From: Bacteroidales bacterium
Lineage (GTDB): Bacteria > Bacteroidota > Bacteroidia > Bacteroidales > P3
Length of the DNA: 10,160 nt
Reading direction: 5' to 3'
Assembly: GCA_017632095.1 (NCBI GenBank)
Contig: JAGBSA010000166.1
Span: 1-10,160, forward strand
Of the stretch, positions 6,395 through 10,160 are shown piece after piece. The notes below the pieces were generated by a model. That model was not told the origin of the DNA and did no database searches. It saw only the letters and a list, made by a program, of their open reading frames with translations. A program made the translations under genes and the position numbers. Each line of letters opens with the position of its first letter. Within the stretch, counting starts at the first letter, position 1.

Positions 6395-6976
6395 ATGAAA
6401 GGTGTATTTATTTTTTCAGCCCCTTCAGGAAGTGGCAAGACTACAATCTTGAGGCAAATCTTTGAACGATTTCCGGGATTGTTCGGTTTTTCTGTATCAG
6501 CTACCAATCGTAGTCCTCGTCAAGGGGAAGTTGATGGAGTTGATTACTACTTTTTGTCTGACCAACAGATGAAAGAAAAAATCGAAAAGGGAGATTTCTT
6601 AGAGTGGGAGCAAGTTTATGAAGGTCGTTTCTATGGAACATTGAAATCAGAGTTAGAGAGAATTTGGTCAGAAGGGAAGGTAGTTGTTTTTGATGTTGAT
6701 GTAAAAGGTGGAATCAATATAAAAAACATGCTAAAAGAAGATGCGTCTGCTGTTTTCATTATGCCGCCAAGCATAGAGGAACTAAGAAAACGTTTGGAAG
6801 GCAGAAACACTGAAACACAAGAAAGTTTGAACCAACGTTTAGCAAGAGCAGAAATGGAAATAAGCATGAAAGAGAATTTTGACACTGTGATTCTAAACGA
6901 CGATTTGGAAACTGCCGTTACCCAAGTGGAAAAACATATAAACGAACAACTAAAAAAGTGGGATATACTCAAATAA
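6395..6976 (+). CDS. gmk: Guanylate kinase
   Basis: The 193-aa product phosphorylates GMP to GDP with ATP, which supplies GTP and dGTP and recycles GMP. It has the P-loop SAPSGSGKTT (8-17), the GMP-binding block SVSATNRSPRQGEVDGVDYYF (33-53, containing Arg39, Arg42, Glu45 and Tyr51), FLEW with Glu70, YGT at 80-82, DVDVKGG (100-106), and a lid region with RLEGRNTETQESLNQRL (133-149). The family ATTR is ATNR here. Length is typical for the family (about 190-210). It sits 5 bp after the acidic protein and 16 bp before the 207-aa gene, in a dense operon. No Shine-Dalgarno site is evident. Stop is TAA. Confidence 0.97.
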   Translation: MKGVFIFSAPSGSGKTTILRQIFERFPGLFGFSVSATNRSPRQGEVDGVDYYFLSDQQMKEKIEKGDFLEWEQVYEGRFYGTLKSELERIWSEGKVVVFDVDVKGGINIKNMLKEDASAVFIMPPSIEELRKRLEGRNTETQESLNQRLARAEMEISMKENFDTVILNDDLETAVTQVEKHINEQLKKWDILK

Positions 6977-6992
6977 ACAAAGACTAACTATT

Positions 6993-7616
6993 ATGAAAGA
7001 GAATTTTTTATGTCTTATAGAACTTCTAAAATTTGAAAAACTTCCTGCATTGCATGGAGATGATATGTTAAAGATAACGCTTAACCGAATATTCAAAGAT
7101 TTGTCGGAAGCAATGAAAGGATATGAAGAGCGTCTGTCTTGTAGTAATTTTGGGACTTATATATTGATAGAAACAAAATCTAATTCCGATGAGGATTTAT
7201 CTGCTATTGTCAATATGTTATCTGCATATAACAAACAAGCATTGATGTTCGGCTACCCTCATAAAGGAATACTTATCCGCCAAAGAAGCATCAATTCCGA
7301 TTATCAAGGAGTCTCAGTTTGCAATTCCAAGGCTTTATTTACATCTATCGAAAAATTAGCAAATTTAAGCACTGCCGGATTGGTTGTGGATAATGATTTG
7401 TTTTGCGAAAAGCAAGAATTCTTTAACAATTGCGTAAGTTTATTTGAGCAGTTTCCTACATTCAAAATACAAAAGGCAAAATTGACAGATATAGCTTTGA
7501 ATGGTGTAAAGAAAAGTCTTGAAAGCACTTTTGCAAAACTTGGTATTAATCGTACGGATTCAAATTATAATCTATTGGATTCTGCTTTGCGTTTTATTGA
7601 ATCAGAAAACAGATAG
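6993..7616 (+). CDS. Uncharacterised 207-aa protein next to the SpoIIE phosphatase
   Basis: I cannot assign a family. In the position after gmk, where many Bacteroidota carry nadD, this protein has no nucleotidyltransferase HxGH motif, so it is not NadD. It has no signal peptide or membrane helix. Two parts are suggested: residues 50-140 alternate hydrophobic strands and helices (TYILIET; GYPHKGILIRQRSI; STAGLVVDNDLF), an arrangement faintly like degenerate nucleotidyl-cyclase-type sensory domains; residues 145-207 are helical (FEQFPTFKIQKAKL, SLESTFAKLGI, NLLDSALRFIES). The cyclase resemblance is a weak inference from pattern only, and no catalytic metal-binding aspartate pair is evident. 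It ends TAG just 3 bp before the phosphatase start, which suggests coupled translation and a shared function. Confidence 0.82.
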   Translation: MKENFLCLIELLKFEKLPALHGDDMLKITLNRIFKDLSEAMKGYEERLSCSNFGTYILIETKSNSDEDLSAIVNMLSAYNKQALMFGYPHKGILIRQRSINSDYQGVSVCNSKALFTSIEKLANLSTAGLVVDNDLFCEKQEFFNNCVSLFEQFPTFKIQKAKLTDIALNGVKKSLESTFAKLGINRTDSNYNLLDSALRFIESENR

Positions 7617-7619
7617 ACA

Positions 7620-8819
7620 ATGATAGAGAACAAAACCGGTTATCACGTAGAAACTGCCTCTTGTCAAAGAAATCACAAGGGGGAATTTATTTGTGGAGAC
7701 GCCTTTCTTTCTCAGCGTTTGAAGCAAGAGAATAGGACGATAGCGGTTTTGGCAGACGGCATGGGGCATGGAGTAAAGGCTAATGTGCTTGCAACTCTTA
7801 CCTCAACAATGGCAATAAATTTTGTTCAAGAGCATAAAGATGCAAAAACAATTGCGGAAATCATTATGCAGACTTTGCCGATATGTAGTGAGAGAAAGAC
7901 TAGCTACGCCACATTTACAATAGTTGATGTTTCCGACAATGAGGTTAACATTTTGGAATACGACAATCCTCAATGCCTTATTATGAGAGGAGGAAATATC
8001 TTCGAGCCTCAGTGGCAGTGTTTGCTGCTAGAGAATGTCGATACAGAGGGGCGTAGTAGAGAGATAATGACTTGCAGCTTTACACCTATGAAAGAAGATC
8101 GGATTATCTTTATTTCCGATGGTGTAACTCAATCAGGCATGGGAAATGACGACATGTTGCTGGGTTGGGGTAGAGATGCTTATGTCAACTTTGTACAAGA
8201 TACTATAAGGAATGAACGTTACATTTCTGCAAACAAATTAGCTCAAAGAGTTGTAAACAAAGCTTACTCTAATGATCGGTTTGCTTCAAAAGATGATACG
8301 AGTTGTGGAGTTATTTATTTCAGAACGCCACGCAAACTAATGATTGCAACAGGTCCTCCTTTTGATAAAAGCAAAGACACAGAGTATGTAGAAAAAGTAA
8401 TGGGATTTGAAGGATACAAAATCATTTCAGGTGCTACCACTGCAGAGATTTTCTCTAAACATTTGGGTGCTGAAATTATAGATGATTATGAAAACCTTGA
8501 CCCAAGTTTACCTCCAATGAGTAGAATGGAAGGAGTAGATCTTGTAACCGAAGGCGTATTGACATTAAACAAGGTAATAAATATCTTGTCTAACAACAAA
8601 GCTTCGGAAATTAACCGTCGGTCTGGACCTGCTGATAAGATTGTAGAACGATTAATGGATCGCGCCGAGATACACGTTGTTGTAGGAACGAAAATCAACC
8701 AAGCGCATCACGATCCTTCGCTTCCTGTGGAAATAGAAATAAGAAAGAGTATCATCAAACGTCTTGTCGATTTATTAGAGAATAAATACATGAAAGACGT
8801 AAGCGTAGAATACTTATAG
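7620..8819 (+). CDS. SpoIIE/RsbU-type PP2C serine phosphatase with novel-looking C-terminal domain
   Basis: The first 235 residues of this 399-aa protein form a SpoIIE-type PP2C phosphatase, a Mn/Mg-dependent enzyme that removes phosphate from Ser/Thr, typically on anti-sigma-factor antagonists. The metal-ligand positions are present: GD at 26-27, LADGMGHG (44-51, Asp46), ISDGVTQSGMG (165-175, Asp167) and KDDTSCGVI (224-232). There is no N-terminal sensor (PAS, GAF, HAMP or receiver) and no membrane segment, so it is probably cytoplasmic and controlled through the C-terminus or a partner. Residues 240-399 form an extra domain (ATGPPFDKSKD at 243-253, KIISGATTAEIF at 267-278, SRMEGVDLVTEGVLTLNKV at 301-319). 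My recollection, unverified, is that phosphatases with such tails occur near [FeFe]-hydrogenase genes in anaerobes; none is in this window. Stop is TAG. Confidence 0.92.
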   Translation: MIENKTGYHVETASCQRNHKGEFICGDAFLSQRLKQENRTIAVLADGMGHGVKANVLATLTSTMAINFVQEHKDAKTIAEIIMQTLPICSERKTSYATFTIVDVSDNEVNILEYDNPQCLIMRGGNIFEPQWQCLLLENVDTEGRSREIMTCSFTPMKEDRIIFISDGVTQSGMGNDDMLLGWGRDAYVNFVQDTIRNERYISANKLAQRVVNKAYSNDRFASKDDTSCGVIYFRTPRKLMIATGPPFDKSKDTEYVEKVMGFEGYKIISGATTAEIFSKHLGAEIIDDYENLDPSLPPMSRMEGVDLVTEGVLTLNKVINILSNNKASEINRRSGPADKIVERLMDRAEIHVVVGTKINQAHHDPSLPVEIEIRKSIIKRLVDLLENKYMKDVSVEYL

Positions 8820-8893
8820 CGAAACAAAACATAAGCGAAAACGTATTAGTAAGAATATAGTAAAATCATTTTGTAAGAAACCAAAAGAGAAAT

Positions 8894-9475
8894 ATGACAC
8901 GAAAGATTCTTTTATTATTATCCGCCATCACTTTAACTTGGGCTTTATCTGCTCAAACCTATATCAGAGAAGCGGAATACGGAGACGCAAACGCTCAATA
9001 TCGTCTAGGAAAGATGTATGAACGTGCAGACAGAATGCCTAAAGACATTAGCAAAGCTTTATATTGGTATGGTAAAGCTGCTGAACAAAATCACCCTTCA
9101 GCCATTATGGCTTTGGCAGAGCTATATTATTATGGTGTAGATGTAAAACAAAACGCTCACTTAGCGTTCAAGTATTTCAACCTCGCCGCTCAAAACAATA
9201 ATATGGAGGCAATCTTCTGTCTAGGAGAAATGCACGAGCAAGGGGTCGGCACAGCGAAAGATTTAGTTAAAGCTTTAGGATATTTCAAGAAAGCAGCAGA
9301 TGAAGGGAATTTAGCAAAAGCTCAATTTAAGGTTGGAAAGATGTACTATTACGGGCAAGGAACTAAAAAAGACATAAAACAAGCCCTTAAATACATACAC
9401 TTATCATTTGACAATGGCTATCCTACTGCAATAGTATTTTGGAACGAAAATCAGTTATGGAAATATGAACAATAG
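8894..9475 (+). CDS. Secreted Sel1-repeat protein
   Basis: The 193-aa product starts with a clear signal peptide (basic MTRK, hydrophobic core LLLLSAITLTWAL, probable cleavage in ALSA-QT around residue 20), so it is probably periplasmic. The rest is built from about four Sel1/TPR-like units of 36 residues (roughly 30-66, 67-102, 103-138, 141-176) with the usual signature, e.g. AQYRLGKMYERA, ALYWYGKAAEQ and GYFKKAADEGN. Sel1 repeats stack as helical pairs and bind proteins; no enzymatic site is expected. The last unit is irregular (YPTAIVFWNENQLWKYEQ). It begins 74 bp after the phosphatase gene, a gap with no clear promoter or terminator, so it may be in the same operon or have its own unseen promoter. 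The stop TAG overlaps the next gene. Confidence 0.92.
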   Translation: MTRKILLLLSAITLTWALSAQTYIREAEYGDANAQYRLGKMYERADRMPKDISKALYWYGKAAEQNHPSAIMALAELYYYGVDVKQNAHLAFKYFNLAAQNNNMEAIFCLGEMHEQGVGTAKDLVKALGYFKKAADEGNLAKAQFKVGKMYYYGQGTKKDIKQALKYIHLSFDNGYPTAIVFWNENQLWKYEQ

Positions 9476-10160
9476 TATAAGGAAAATAACATTCGGCTTT
9501 CTCGCTTTGCTATTTTGCATAAGCGGATATGGACAAAATTTACTTTTGAAAGCTAAGAACGGAAGTGCTGAAGCGCAGTACGAATTAGCAACACAGTATT
9601 ACAAAGGTATAGGACAATTACAGAATTACAATTCTGCATTTGTTTGGTACAAGAGAGCTGCCGAGAAAAACCATTTAGCCTCTTGTTATGCCTTAGGACA
9701 AATGTATGAAAAAGGCTTAGGCTGTTCACAAAACGACCGCTTAGCTTTCTCCTATTATATGCAAGCGGCAGAAAGAGGTCATTTCGATTCTCAGTTGCGA
9801 GTTGCACAAATGTTCGACGAAGGAATAGGAGTTGTAGACAATCCCGCAAGAGCATACCTTTGGTATCGAATTTGTGCAGATCGAAACGAGGTTTACGCAT
9901 GTAGAAGATTAGGAGACTTCTATATGAATGGCATTGTCGTAGAAAAGGATTTGATAGAAGCAAAGCTATGGTATGAAAAGGCAGTTGAGCAAGATGACAT
10001 CGATGCAATGCAAAAATTAGCATACATATATGTGGTCGGAGAAAGCGTTGCACCAAATTACGAAAAGGCTTCAAAACTTTCCGACAAGCCATTAGAGAGA
10101 AATCTTCCTATTGCACAATATGTAAAAGCTTATTTGAAAGAAAACGGATTTTATGAAAAG
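9465..10160 (+). CDS. Second secreted Sel1-repeat protein, truncated by the window end
   Basis: An open frame from ATG at 9465 runs 232 codons to the window edge with no stop. It begins with a signal peptide (MNNSIRKITFGFLALLFCIS, likely cut near GYG-Q at 23/24). A lipoprotein reading is less likely because Phe precedes the Cys. Five or more Sel1 units follow: AQYELATQYYKGIG (37-50), ALGQMYEKGLG (76-86), RVAQMFDEGIG (112-122), RRLGDFYMNGI (147-157) and QKLAYIYVVGE (183-193), with helix B signatures such as AFVWYKRAAEKN and AKLWYEKAVEQ. The start overlaps the previous gene by 11 bases in another frame, typical of translational coupling. The pair looks like a tandem duplication that has diverged a lot. 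The true C-terminus is unknown. Confidence 0.9.
   Translation, partial: MNNSIRKITFGFLALLFCISGYGQNLLLKAKNGSAEAQYELATQYYKGIGQLQNYNSAFVWYKRAAEKNHLASCYALGQMYEKGLGCSQNDRLAFSYYMQAAERGHFDSQLRVAQMFDEGIGVVDNPARAYLWYRICADRNEVYACRRLGDFYMNGIVVEKDLIEAKLWYEKAVEQDDIDAMQKLAYIYVVGESVAPNYEKASKLSDKPLERNLPIAQYVKAYLKENGFYEK

Noticed and set aside
6866..7007. ATGAAAGAGAATTTT occurs inside gmk (6866-6880) and at the start of the 207-aa gene (6993-7007)
   Set aside because: A 15-base match of common Met-Lys-Glu-Asn-Phe codons with no further similarity around it; most likely chance, not a duplication.
9553..10092. 179-codon minus-strand open frame
   Set aside because: It lies fully opposite the second Sel1 gene, whose repeat signature and signal peptide are convincing; the antisense product (His/Leu/Cys/Arg-rich) has no recognisable feature.

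Overview
The window looks like a chromosomal, housekeeping-rich stretch from a low-GC member of the Bacteroidota, probably Bacteroidales. The reasons are: a near-perfect Bacteroidota promoter (TTTG, 20-bp spacer, TAATTTTG) in front of the tRNA; starts preceded by A-rich DNA rather than Shine-Dalgarno sites; a 390-residue PurM of the Bacteroidota type; and a lysyl-tRNA synthetase with a C-terminal extension of about 70 residues. No insertion sequence, CRISPR array, phage gene or integrase is visible.

Layout. (1) Bases 1-146 are the 3' end of a UvrA-type excision-nuclease gene on the + strand, broken by an in-frame TGA where the family has a conserved glycine. (2) Bases 200-361 are a compact tRNA-Met(CAT) unit with its own promoter and intrinsic terminator. 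(3) Bases 371-5042 are a minus-strand block, read in the order lysS, an S41 (CtpA-like) periplasmic protease, then purM, closed by a hairpin terminator that converges on the tRNA terminator. The S41-purM gap holds an AT-rich hairpin and three copies of an 8-mer spaced exactly 21 bp apart. (4) Bases 5043-5447 are a 405-bp AT-rich divergent intergenic region. (5) Bases 5448-8819 are a tightly packed plus-strand operon: an acidic, Glu/Pro/Lys-rich protein of unknown function, guanylate kinase, an unrecognised 207-aa protein, and a PP2C/SpoIIE-type phosphatase with an unassigned C-terminal domain. (6) Bases 8894 to the window end are two overlapping genes for secreted Sel1-repeat proteins; the second runs off the edge.

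How the genes work together. lysS (translation), purM (purine synthesis) and gmk (GMP to GDP) are core functions. The S41 protease probably acts in the cell envelope. The 207-aa protein and the SpoIIE phosphatase are 3 bp apart and may be a signalling pair. The Sel1 proteins are probably periplasmic scaffold proteins and may or may not belong to that operon.

Most notable points: the broken uvrA tail together with the absence of any TGA terminator in the window; the tRNA promoter whose -7 box lies exactly in the loop of an inverted repeat that resembles a minus-strand terminator; the phosphatase/207-aa pair; and the 21-bp-spaced repeats ahead of purM. I did not find a clear-cut new defence or mobile system here.
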